Of a stretch of DNA of 64,000 bases, positions 11,347 through 21,277 are shown piece after piece; positions within the stretch are counted from its first letter, which is position 1, and each line of letters starts with the position of its first letter. The translations under genes and the position numbers were made by a program. The stretch is from Sesamum alatum (lineage: Eukaryota; Streptophyta; Magnoliopsida; Lamiales; Pedaliaceae), in contig JACGWO010000001.1 in NCBI GenBank assembly GCA_034509735.1, positions 27,779,966 through 27,843,965 of the forward strand, written 5' to 3'. Under the pieces are notes generated by a model. The model made no database searches. It was given only the letters and a program-made list of their open reading frames with translations, and was not told the origin of the DNA.

Positions 11347-12040
11347 TGTTGTATAAGTTTAATACTTACATTTTCGTTGCGTTACTCTGTTTCCAGACCT
11401 ATATCGGTCCTTTCAATGTTAACCCCTAATTTGTAGGTTAGTCCTTCAAAATCTTAGTGGATACACAAAAGATCTTTTGAATTATTGGTGTGACTGGACT
11501 ATGGTACGCCATCAGAATATGTGTCCTTAACATCCTTAATCATCACCACCATATCACTCGAGCTTCGCATTGAGAGAGCGTAGAATTTTTCTTATATGAC
11601 GCTCCTTCAAATATTCTTAGTAAAAATCCAAGAACAAAGAAGTAGGCCCTAGCCAAACAGCCTAGCAGATAAAAGCGCTACTGGCCCAAGGAGCAAGGTC
11701 TCTAGCCCATAAGGCTACATGCATTATCTTTACTAATCGAGGAAGGCCCAAGAAGACAACTCATTTTAGCAAGCTTAGTCAGCGTAGAATATGGACTCCA
11801 TGTCACACAAGTGGCTGACATGTGGGGACACATCATATTAAAAGATCTACAACAAATTCTCAAATATTCGAGTAGAATCTGCATTCTACTCAGAATGTAA
11901 CTGATTTCAAAGAAAATAGACATCGCAAGACTTAGTAAAACAATATTTATCTCAGTCAATATTCATCCAAATCCTATGTGGTTTCTTCGAGAAGATATGT
12001 GACATTTGTAGCTTTTTAACGGCGTACGACACCCTGGAAC
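11347..12040 (+). repeat. 3' LTR of the gag-only element (truncated)
   Basis: This is similar to 8,570-9,240, including GACCTATATCGGTCCTTTCA and the repeated CTAGCCCA and GGCCCAAGAAGACAA blocks. It loses similarity near 12,030-12,045, at the start of a MITE fragment. Divergence from the 5' LTR is easily visible by eye, which indicates an old insertion. Confidence 0.7.
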
Positions 12041-12044
12041 TACG

Positions 12045-12388
12045 TGTCATTTAACATTCTCATATATATATATATTTTTGTACTTATACGAGGATAAATG
12101 TAATATATATAATATGTACTGAGGTTACTTTATTCCCTTATAAATACCAAATTATTACATGAAAATGTTGAAGGGTAAAATTAGAATTTATATAATTATT
12201 TTTGCTAACGTCAATATTTGTAGTCCAAACGCTAATGAAAGGGGGTCAGGTGTAAACAGTCAATTTTTTAAGGGGTGTAAACATTGAATTTTCTAAGGGT
12301 TGTAACTGTAATTTAAAACTTTTTTGAGGAAAATTGTATATTATTTTATATTTTTAGAGAGGATTTAGGTGTAACTAACCCTAAATAT
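12045..12388. mobile_element. Right-hand fragment of the 60.5-kb MITE family
   Basis: The order of blocks (CATTTAACATTCTC, then GGGGGTCAGGTGTAAACAG, then AAAACTTTTTTG, then GTGTAACTAACCCT) matches positions 60,710-61,022 of the intact copy. The left end is missing. It lies about 220 bases upstream of the NDR1/HIN1-like gene and so may form part of its promoter region. Confidence 0.65.
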
Positions 12389-12612
12389 TATAAGGACATA
12401 TGTAAATCAGTCTGACGGTTCCTTATTTAAGCATTTGTTTTTTCCTAGATTAACCTCGTCAAGTGAAAATTATTTATTAGTTTGTCCATGTCCATTGTTA
12501 GTCGTCGTGCATAACCTACTCATGTTTCTTCTACCCCTAATATATATGTAATCCTTTCAGAAAATGATTAACAAAATCCAACAACATTAGTCTTGGTGCT
12601 GTTCAGATTCCC

Positions 12613-13158
12613 ATGGGCAAGAAAGTCTGTATCTGCATATTGCTTCTCCTGATCTTAACAGCCCCCATTGTCATATTTTCCCTAACTCTTGTTACGCACA
12701 AACCCAAATTCTACATAGAAGATTTGTATATTCCAGCTCTCAACAACTCCACTCAATCCAATGCCACAAGGCTCAACACTTTCATCTTCTTTGACCTCAA
12801 ACTCCAGAACGTAATGCCCTTCAACGGCCTCCGTTATGGGGATGTAAACTTGACCTTCTTTTATGGCTCAAACAGGAGCCTCCCAATAGCCGGCTACACC
12901 GTCCTGGGATTCTACCAGGGTCACAAGAAGACGGCCCACAAGAGAGCGGTGGTGAGGACTCGTGGCTTGCCGTGGGAAGATGCGTTTGGAAAGGTTTCTG
13001 GCGGGTCGACAGTGGCCTTTGGTGTCGACTTGGCCACGACAGTTAAGCTCAGGCGATGCGGTTTCTATACGAAGAGGAAGGCGGTGGTGGCGGCAGCAGA
13101 TGTGCATGTTGGTGCTTCTGGTGAGGAACTCCATAACAAGATCGTCAAACTCCATTAA
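12613..13158 (+). CDS. NDR1/HIN1-like (NHL) membrane protein, LEA_2 family
   Basis: An uninterrupted 181-codon single-exon frame starts at an ATG in a good plant context (CCCATGGGC). Residues 5-27 (VCICILLLLILTAPIVIFSL) form one N-terminal membrane anchor. The rest matches the extracytoplasmic LEA_2 (WHy-type) fold of NDR1/HIN1-like proteins: an alternating beta pattern, two N-glycosylation sequons near residues 44 and 49 and two more further on, and a conserved GSTVAFGVDLATTVKLRRCG segment near residues 130-150. NHL proteins usually sit in the plasma membrane and several act in pathogen responses. At 181 residues it is slightly short for the family. The start is the only Met before the anchor. 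An AT-rich TATATATG lies about 70 bases upstream. It is flanked by MITEs on both sides and is the only convincing host gene in the window. Biological role is inferred from family. Confidence 0.85.
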   Translation: MGKKVCICILLLLILTAPIVIFSLTLVTHKPKFYIEDLYIPALNNSTQSNATRLNTFIFFDLKLQNVMPFNGLRYGDVNLTFFYGSNRSLPIAGYTVLGFYQGHKKTAHKRAVVRTRGLPWEDAFGKVSGGSTVAFGVDLATTVKLRRCGFYTKRKAVVAAADVHVGASGEELHNKIVKLH

Positions 13159-13453
13159 TAATTGGCGAGATTTGATGGGATAATTATAGTGAACTTCTCC
13201 TGAAAACTAGTTCGAATGCAGAACGCATCATTCCCAGAAAATGATCAAATTGTTGAGATCACTGATTTTCTAGTACATGATTTCAAAAGTCAAAACTATG
13301 ATGAGCTCAAGACATGGATTCAGTCCTTCAGTTTTCCCGTGTTTCAGTTTCTTTTGTTTTCATTGTGGTTTTTTTTTTTTTTTATGTAGAAAATGTTATA
13401 CCCTCTCTTAATTTCGTTCTATATTTTGGGATATATTTTGATTTTCTAAATAA

Positions 13454-14918
13454 GGGTAAATTACATCTACTTCCCCTGAGATTTGGCATAATTATAAATA
13501 CTTTTTTGTTATTTAAAAAATTATAAATACCTCTCTGTAATTTTTAATCAAAGGCCTAAAATTGACCATTTTGCCCTTGAAGTTTTTATTAAAATTGTAG
13601 AAAAATCAGCTAAAGCAAATTGCATTATTGTTCCTCTAGTGTTTCCAAACTCGGACCGGTCGGTTCGACCGGTCCGACCGGGAACCGGCCAAGGGTCTGG
13701 TTCAGTTCAGGGGGTAAAAACTGCATTGGTGAAACCCGGTGCGAACCGGTCAAACCCGATCAAAATCAGCCAAAATCAGTTCGCTCGGTAGCCGGTCAAC
13801 CCGGTTTTATTGTTTTTTTATTTTAAATTGTGGTTTAATATTTCATTAATCAAACATATATTTTACTAAAAAATAATATAATGAAATACACAAAGAGAAA
13901 AAAACAAATGCCAAAAAATATATTGGCAAGTGTTTCATGGACAATTATTCAAACAAAATATCACATATTTATAGGCTCAATTGTTTAAGCTTGCCTTGTC
14001 TTTTTTCAATGTGGGACATGAGAAAATGCTTAAAGTATGAGGAAATACCTAAGCTTTGCCCATATTTTTTCAATGTGGGAGAGACATATTTATAGGCTCA
14101 ATTGTTTGAGCTTGCCTTGTCTTTTGTCAATGTGGCACATGAGAAAATGCTTAAATTATGATAAAGTGCCCAAGCTTTGCCTATACTTTTTCAATGTGGG
14201 AGAGAAAATAAACCAATTTTTTTGCTTCTTCGTCTATTTCTTTCTCCTTTTCTCCATGTTTTTTCAATATTTTTGGACTTTTTTTTAAAAAAAAAATATA
14301 TGAAGACAATAATTGTTAAAATTTTGTTATAAATTTTATTTATTTTATCAATTATTATATAATATATTTGGGGAGTTCAAAATTTTAAATTCTTGTTAGT
14401 TTGAATCTTGATTTAATTTGTTTTCTTCAAGAGGTTTGTTGATTTTTTATTGTTAAATTATTAGAGATTGTATTTATTTATAAATTGTATCGATTTTATT
14501 AAATGTTATAAATTATTTTTATTTAATATATTGATATATAATGTATAGATATATTACATATATATATGTATATAATAAAGTCCGGATCAACCGGTTTTTT
14601 TAATCCGGTCCGATCGGTCGAACCAGTGACCCAGTAACTTGACCGGTTCTATCCCCGGTCCGGTTCTAAAAGCATTGTTCCTATGTGTAAAAAACTTAAG
14701 AAACCTCTCCCTATACATTGTAGTAAAAAAAAAATAAGAATTAAATAAAAATAATTCAGTGCAGAAGGATATTTTGATCAGTTCATCCATAAATATTGAT
14801 GAAAATGGATTATTTTTTAGACGGTTACAAACCTAAGCGGGGTATTTGTAATTTTTCAAACAACGAAATAGTATTTATAATTATGTCAAATCTTAAAGCA
14901 GGTAGATGTAATTTACCC
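13454..14918. mobile_element. Mutator-type MITE carrying a nested second element
   Basis: Ends read GGGTAAATTACATCTACTTC and, inward from the right, GGGTAAATTACATCTACCTG. The flanks TCTAAATAA (13,445-13,453) and TATAAATAA (14,919-14,927) match at 8 of 9 bases, consistent with an aged 9-bp duplication. Without the nested insertion at 13,638-14,677 the element would be about 425 bp. A diverged relative lies at about 25,386-25,835. Confidence 0.75.
13638..14677. mobile_element. CCGGTCC-rich non-autonomous DNA element, copy 1 (nested)
   Basis: It starts AGTGTTTCCAAACTCGGACC and ends in GGTCCGGTTCTAAAAGCATT. Ends are saturated with ACCGGTC/GACCGGT words that can pair with each other. The flanking TGTTCCTCT and TGTTCCTAT suggest an imperfect 9-bp duplication. 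The interior contains an imperfect tandem duplication of about 115 bases (14,000-14,200). No protein is encoded. A second copy is at 21,398-25,254. Confidence 0.65.
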
Positions 14919-15129
14919 TATAAATAAATAGTCTCTTTTATGTGTCCAACACTTCTTTGGTCAAAAGGACCTAGTCCTTGGTTTTTCTCTTATCTATTTG
15001 TTATTTGTTATGAGAGAAGACCCATTCATGACTTGCCAATTAAGCTACCGTCGCCTGACGTTTGCAGCATATATAATTGCAATATTAACGCTTCACGATC
15101 TCTCTTTTTCAGTGGTCCTTATAAAGTGT

Positions 15130-15603
15130 TGATGTTGCTAGAAATTTGGAAAATAATTCAACAACAACGCGATAAAATGGTAAACGTAATAATCGAATTA
15201 TTATATAAAAATTGGGCACAATCGCCAATACGTGCAAGCCGATCCAAGGATACTGATCGAGTAAATATCCTAATAGAGTTCTTACTAAAGTCCAAAGTCC
15301 CCAAATGAAGGGGTTGAACTCATATTTATACTAGGAGTTTATTTACGGTAAGTATGGTTTAGTGTCCTTATTGTCCTTCATTTCCATGTTCTCGGATATA
15401 AGTGGTAACGTCTCATGGGGACGTTAAGGTCTTTTCCTTGCTCCCTCATTAATGGGGGGGGGGGGGGGTGGTTTCATGGATCAAGCCTCCTTTGCTTGAT
15501 TCCCTCCATGTCTTAATGGCCTTGGTCAACCTTCCCTTGATTTCCTCTTACTTGATGGAGGAAAATAAATGCCTCTTGACTTGGTCATTTTTCCTCCATA
15601 TCA
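15130..15603 (-). repeat. 3' LTR of the Tat-type element
   Basis: This 474-base direct repeat matches 20,806-21,277 with few substitutions and length changes in a poly-G run (15,452-15,470). High identity of the two LTRs points to a comparatively recent insertion. Confidence 0.85.
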
Positions 15604-15883
15604 ACTACCCCCTCAAGTTCCAAGTATTCCGGAAGGAATAATTGGAACTTTGGTAAGTAGGATCCGTTTAATTTAGGTAGCCGTCTTGTTTCTCCTCCAA
15701 GAGATGGGAAAAGCGTATTTTTGGTAGGTAAAATCTTCTTTGTTTGGAAATTTCTTCATCTCCTTCATCTATATATATGTATCTCATTCATTCATTCTAG
15801 GGCTTTTTTGAGCTTTTGTTCGTCGTTCACTCCTTCTTGATCCCGTGCTCTCCCTTAGGCTTGAGGTGAACTAGTGCCTTCGA

Positions 15884-18228
15884 ATGTCGAATCGCAAAGG
15901 TACTCATTAATCGTTCTCTTTTCTCGTTGTTTCATTCGTATTTTAATTTCCTCGTATTTGCTTGCATCTTTTCCTTTCAAACATAGTCGTTAATTCTCGT
16001 TCAAGGAGCATGGAATCTTCTCATAGGTCTAGCGGGGCTTGTTCCGGTCATGGGGGGGACCGGAATGAGATGAATGACGCTGGTCGTGGCCCTAGTGGGC
16101 TCGACCAGCGTCTTGGTCGAGGCATCGACCTCGACCAGGTTGGTCGCGGTCCTGGCCTCGAGCGTCCTGGTCGAGGCTTCAGCCTCGACCAGGTGGTTGG
16201 TCGAGGCTCCCCCGACCGTGGGGGCCGGGAGGGCCTTCCTCGGCTCGGCGGTCGGGGGTCTCTCCTTCGCTCTCCTACTCTTCCTTCGGGCGAAGGGTCC
16301 TCGTGTCGTCGTGTCCTTAATCATCCTAACTCCTCTAATGTGACCGTCTTAGACGGTGATGATGATAGCTTTAATTTAGAGGTTATCGAGGCCATACGTA
16401 ACCTTCCTGAATGTCCGGCCGATTCGTTAGATGTTTCCTTTGAGTCTAACTCATCTTCTCCAAAGGGGGTAGGTTCCAAAGCTCCTTTGGCTAACTCTAC
16501 TGAGTTTTGGGGGGGAATGCTCTTCGGCTCCTAGATCTCGTTGTAGGGTCATGGATGTAGAGGTATGTGATAGCGTCATAGGGTTGGAGGAGCTTCGTTT
16601 TTTCGAGGCTAACTACAATTCTTTTCCTCCCGTTGAGTTTCTTCTTCCTTCTTGTGGGGATCGTGTCAAGTCTCCTCCGTCAGGTTTTTTCACGATCTAT
16701 TCTGTGTATTTTTCTTCGGGGTTCATTCTTCCGTCTCACCCTCTTTTAGTGGAAATTATTCGTAGTGTTGGCGTGAGTGTGAGTCAGCTTACCCCTAATG
16801 CCTTCATGTACTTTTTGGGTTTTCTTCACCGCTTTAGTGAGTTAGACTTGTCTCCTTCCGTAGAAGCTTTTCACACTCTATTCTCAGTCAAGAAGGTAGT
16901 GAACGACTCTTGTTTCTATTTCTATCCTCGCAATGGTTGTAAGTTTTTGGAGGGTTGTACTTCCTCTCGTGGTCCTTGGAAGGAGAAATTCCTTTACGTT
17001 CGAGATTCTGATTGGGGTTTGTGTGCTCCTTGGGTTGATTCTTCCCTTGATTTCCCCCCAAACCATGATCTCAAGATGTCTTATATTGGGGCTGGTTTGT
17101 TCGACCAAATCTTCAATGTGACGGGCTTATCCTCCGATGGTAACCTTTTTTATTCTTTTAACTTTTCCTTATTCTTTTCACTTTTAACTCATAGCTTGTG
17201 GTTTATGTGTTTTACCTTCTATTTTTTCAGGGAAAAAGTTGTCTTTGGAGGACGTACGCCGCTTTAAGGCCTCACGGAATGGTAGTTCCTCCAGGGCTTC
17301 TGCTCGGGCTCGTCCTCTTCTTCCGCCTCCGCCTCCGCATGGTAAGGGCGATAGGCGTGGTTCTAGTCCTTCCCGAGTGAGGGATCCTTCTGGTGGTCGG
17401 CGTTCTCCTCCTCCAAGTTCTGGTGGGAGTGGTTCAAAACGTCCTCGAGAGGCGTCCACTGATCCTCCTTCACATGGTCTTGGGAAGGGGTACTTCACTT
17501 ACGGGACTAATCGCCACGGGGATGTCTTTTCTTATTGGGACACGGCTGATGTGCATATAGCGAGGGAGAAACTCCGTCCTACTGTCAGCGAGTTCGATGT
17601 GGCTAAGTTTTCTTCCCTTTCGGATGATGGTTTTGTGAACATGCTTTGCCGAGAGTCTACCCGGGTACGTATTTTTGCATTGTCTTTGTTTCAGTTACGG
17701 ATTTTGGCAAAGTTTTTTATTTCTTTCCCCTCGTAGGTGAATACTTTGGCGGAGGTGGCTTTCAAGCGCTTTGAGAAGTACCAAGAGGAGATAGCTCGTT
17801 TGACTTCCGCTCTTGCAGATTCTACCAAAGCTAAGGAGCGTTTGGAGGGGGAGCTTGCTGACGCTGTGGCGCTTGGGAAGGAGTTGAAGGATTCTCTCCA
17901 TCAAGAGGTTAGCTCTGGTTCCCGATTCCTCAAGTCTGACGCGGGGAAGCTTTACTTAGAGTGCGTCAAGGCTGACTTCAGAGAGGAGTTTGAGAAGTCT
18001 GGGGATTTTAAGCTTGCTGCACTCGCCAAGGCCGAGGAGGTTTATGACCAAACCATCAGGGAGTGTCGTGCAACCTTGCGTTCCTGCGGTTGTTTTCCTG
18101 GGGAGGATTTTCTATTTCTTGATCCCTCGATGGCGGAGCTCGGAGGTCCCGGAGTCAAGGAGGGAGCTACTAATAATGGGGAGGCTGTGGTTGCTCCGGT
18201 TGATGTTCCTGTGGCGGATGCCTCCTAG
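15884..18228 (+). CDS. Antisense four-exon gene of the Tat element, PF04195-like (putative gypsy-type transposon domain)
   Basis: The gene runs opposite to gag. Exon 1 (15,884-15,899) gives MSNRK and ends at AAAG|GT. Exon 2 (15,987-17,139) opens with a Gly/Arg/Asp-rich region containing repeated LDQVGRG-like units, then the main domain (FILPSHPLLVEIIRSVGVS, PNAFMYFLGFLHRF). That domain resembles Pfam PF04195 (Transposase_28). Exon 3 (17,231-17,664) encodes a basic, Pro/Ser-rich linker. Exon 4 (17,737-18,228) encodes a coiled coil (KYQEEIARLTSALADSTKAK) and a LYLECVKADFREEFE block. The introns are 87, 91 and 72 nt, with GT/AG borders that preserve frame. A run of seven G's at 16,509-16,515 shifts frame inside exon 2, so this copy may be dead unless that base is a sequencing error. 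Function is unknown; antisense ORFs of this kind are established in Tat-lineage elements. Confidence 0.7.
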
Positions 18229-18950
18229 AGTGATAGGATTATTGGTTTTTCCCTGTTTTTAGTACTTTGATACTTAGTTGTTTATTCGGGGTGTTTCCCC
18301 TCACATTTTGTTTCATGGTGATGTCATGGATTTATGCATACATTTTATATATATGTCATTATTTTTTGTTTTAAAACTTTTTCCCTCAGAAATTTTTCTT
18401 AGGAGTTCCCATACTATGGAACTCTCTTTGTTTATAGGGGATTTTCGATAGGAGTTCCCATTCTATGGAACTCTCTTTGTTTATAGAGGCTTTTCTCGGC
18501 CTTTTTCACTCCGCGGGGGGGGGGGGGGGGGGAACTCCCCTCAAGGTAGTTTTTTTGGCCTTATTCTTTCGGACTGCCATGTTTTGAACAGCCTTTTGGA
18601 AATTTTACTATAAATATTATTGCATAATATTGGCGTGTACTATCATGCGTGGGTAATTGAAAATAGAAACCCGTCAGAACGAATTTAATCGAAGGAAATC
18701 ACAATTTTTATTCAATAGGAAAGAAATGGTTACACATAGTACTTTTTCAGGCTCTTTTTGCACTCCAAGTTCGAGGGAGCTGGCTTGCATCTTCCATCTT
18801 TAATTTATTTTATTCTTCTCAGGGCCAAAGCTTCGCTTTTTCTGCTTCACAGTTTCTGCTCTTGTTCTGCCCCCATGGTCGTTCCAATTGATGAGAATTC
18901 TTTGGGCACGTTTTCCACTACCTGAACGTTCTTTGTCTTCTCTGCCGTCA
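18229..18950. other. Non-coding stretch and pol scrap of the Tat-type element
   Basis: It holds a duplicated GGAGTTCCCATACTATGGAA block (18,402 and 18,450), a poly-G run of about 20 bases at 18,516-18,533, and an AT-rich 3' flank for the antisense gene. On the minus strand 18,870-18,950 reads VQVVENVPKEFSSIGTTMG, which faintly resembles the linker between protease and RT of Tat elements. The protease itself is absent. Confidence 0.4.
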
Positions 18951-20764
18951 TCAGTTTCTCATCTTCTGTCCTCCTCTTCTTTTGTCTTTGGTTATGTTTT
19001 TCTGACAAGAGATGTGTTGGGGAGGATCGAAGTAGTGTTCTTTTTGCCCCCTCTCTGTTTCTGATGATTGGTTGCTTCTTCCTCTTCTCGAATTCTTTCC
19101 TTTCCGGTGGACATTGGCGTGGCGTTCTCTCGCGAGGCGGCGATCTACAATCTCTTCTCCAACGAGTCCTCCCGTGATCACCCCTATTATTCCCGCTGTC
19201 GGGAAATTTTCAATTCCTTTGCCTTTGTGGTGGGATGCTTCTCCCTGTCCCATATTCTGATCGAATCTTTGATTGCTAACTGTTGATTCTTGACCGTGGA
19301 TTCATCCTTCCACATATTCCTTCAAATATCCTCTTTGGATTAATTTCTCGATCTCGTTTTTTAGGTGATAGCAGTCTTCCGTGCTATGCCCTAGGTCCTT
19401 GTGGAATCAATATTTGTCCAACTTCGAGCGTTTCGAATTATCCTTCATTTTCCTTGTCCATTGAACGGTCCCTTGTTGCTCTGCTACAACGAGAATTTCT
19501 GCCCTTGGAGCTCTGAGAGGGGTATATCTTGCAAAGCTAATTGGGGGCATGTGTCTTTGCTCTTCCGCTTGCCCTTCTCCCCTTGGGTCTTTCTTTTCTC
19601 CTTCTCGCACTTTTCTTTTGTTTGACTGTTCTGTTTTTGGTTTGCTAGCCTCTTCAATACGGATGTATTTGGCAGCCCTCTTCATCAGTTCGTCCAATGT
19701 CGATGGTGGTTTGCCAGCGATAGATTCGCGGAAATGTCCTCTTCGTAATCCATGTTGCAATATGCTCGCTAGCAATTCATGGTTGAGGTGGGGGACTTCG
19801 AGGACGGCGCCGGAGAATCTTTGTATATAGTCTCTTAAGCTCTCTTGCTCCTGTTGGACTACGGTGAAGAGGTATGCTGCAGTTTTCGGATGACTTTTGT
19901 TGATGGAAAAGTGATGCAGAAATCATTGCGAGAGTTGTTCGAAGCTTTCAATGGTGTACGCAGGGAGTTGATTAAACCACGCCATTGCTTTTCCCGCCAG
20001 GGTTGTACGGAACACTTTACAGTATCCGGCATCGCTCATATCTAGCAAGTCCGCCTTGGCCAAAAATTTGTCTAGATGGTCCTCGGGATCCGTGGTTCCG
20101 TCATATTCCACCAAGTGTGGCAACCTTAGGCCTTGAGGTAAAGCCTCTGCCAGTATTTGCATGGAGAATGGGCTCCTCCTTGCTGGGGCCACGGCATCGG
20201 GACCAGGTCCTGCGGAGCGCCCCGGAGCCGAGAGGTTTGGAGATGCGAACTGTCGCCTCTCGTTTTGTTTGGCAAATCTTCGTCTCTCTTTCCCTGCTTT
20301 GCTCCGACATCCTTATTCCGCCGGGAGAGGCTAGCACGTTGGGAGGCTTGTATGCTTCCTTCTTCTTCCTCCATGGACATGTCCTGGGGGCCATTCTCCC
20401 TTGACTCGTTATCCCCGGGGGTGGAGGGCGTGCCTCAGCCTCGGCGGGGGGAACGAGGGGGAGTAGGCTCTCGGGGACGATTTGCCATGAAATGCATGAT
20501 CGCCCTCTCAGCCGCCTTCGCCGATGCATCTTCGATCATTTTTTGCAATGCTTCGGCTGTCATCTGAAGCATTGGCGGCTGTGCAGCTAGCGGCGGGGCT
20601 TCGCTGGCTCCTTCCCTCCTTTCCTCGTGCCTCCTCCTGTGGTCCTGCTGTGGACCCAGGCTCATGTGTTCTAAGGGAGGGAGCTCTCCTTTGTTATTCT
20701 GTGGAGCTTCTGTCCTCCGCTCCTCGTTCATTTCCAAGTCTCTGGCCATGGATCGAGTTTGCAT
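18951..20764 (-). pseudogene. Tat-lineage gag (multiply broken)
   Basis: The likely start is the ATG at 20,764 (MQTRSMARD), 40 bases after the primer site. A Glu/Pro-rich N-terminal region follows. The capsid core PFSMQILAEALPQGLRLPHL with VEYDGTTDPEDHLDKF lies at 19,923-20,192 in another frame, and the remainder (HGLRRGHFRESIAGKPPSTL) at 19,407-19,775 in a third. The C-terminal motif [12 protein letters not shown], near 19,370-19,400, has lost its first Cys to a stop codon. The last segment (18,951-19,253) includes GVITGGLVGEEIVDRRLARE. Several frameshifts and stops make it non-functional, so retrotransposition must have used gag in trans or preceded the damage. Confidence 0.7.
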
Positions 20765-20784
20765 TCTCAGTATTGCGATTGGAG

Positions 20785-20803
20785 TTCCCACAAACGGCGC
20801 CAA
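20785..20803 (-). other. Primer binding site of the Tat-type element
   Basis: The minus strand reads TTGGCGCCGTTTGTGGGAA, two bases downstream of the 5' LTR end. This form is well known from Tat-lineage elements. Confidence 0.8.
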
Positions 20804-20805
20804 GT

Positions 20806-21277
20806 TGATGTTGCTAGAAATTTGGAGAATAATTCAACAACAACGCGATAAAATGGTAAACGTAATAATCGAATTATTATATAAAAATTGGGCACAATCG
20901 CCAATACGTACAAGCAGATCCAAGGATATTGATCGAGTAAATATCCTAATAGAGTTCTTACTAAAGTCCAAAGTCCCCAAAGAAGGGGTTGAACTCATAT
21001 TTATACTAGGAGTTTATTTACGGTAAGTATGGTTTAGTGTCCTTATTGTCCTTCATTTCCATGTTCTCGGATATAAGTGGTAACATCTCGGAACGTTAAG
21101 GTCTTTTCCTTGCTCCCTCATTAATGGGGGGAGGGGGGGGGGAGGTTCCATGGATCAAGCCTCCTTTGCTAGATTCCCTCCATGTTTTAATGGCCTTGGT
21201 CAACCTTCCCTTGATTTCCTCTTAGTTGATGGAGGAAAATAAATGCCTCTTGACTTGGTCATTTTTCCTCCATATCA
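20806..21277 (-). repeat. 5' LTR of the Tat-type element
   Basis: This is the partner of 15,130-15,603. It directly abuts the primer binding site at 20,785-20,803, which marks it as the 5' LTR of a minus-strand element. Confidence 0.85.

Larger units (their letters stand above)
8570..12040 (+). mobile_element. Gag-only Tat-like Ty3 retrotransposon with two LTRs
   Basis: Direct repeats beginning TGTTGTATAAGTTTAATAC at 8,570 and 11,347 are the two LTRs. Between them lies a Tat-type gag. No protease, RT, RNase H or integrase is present. A TTGGCGCC primer-site start at about 9,600 and a purine-rich GGAGGCAGGAAGGACA tract before the second LTR complete the plan. The right LTR is truncated near 12,040, where a MITE fragment begins. 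It resembles the class of terminal-repeat elements that keep only gag and depend on an autonomous partner. Confidence 0.75.
15130..21277 (-). mobile_element. Non-autonomous Tat-type Ty3 retrotransposon with antisense gene
   Basis: Near-identical LTRs at 15,130-15,603 and 20,806-21,277 begin TGATGTTGCTAG and end CCTCCATATCA. The primer site (minus strand, 20,785-20,803) reads TTGGCGCCGTTTGTGGGAA, the type used by Tat elements, so the element runs on the minus strand. A polypurine tract (GAACTTGAGGGGGTAG on the minus strand) lies next to 15,604. The flanks AGTGT and AGTTT suggest a 5-bp duplication with one change. Gag occupies 18,951-20,764 on the minus strand, and pol is deleted apart from a possible scrap near 18,870-18,950. 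A spliced gene on the plus strand fills the 3' half. Confidence 0.85.

Noticed and set aside
12868..13155. 95-codon minus-strand frame over the NHL gene
   Set aside because: Shadow of the real gene; lacks any recognisable feature.
16001..16343. Frames of 107 aa (minus) and 89 aa (plus) over the antisense gene
   Set aside because: Shadows of exon 2, whose repetitive GA/CC-rich coding sequence opens other frames.
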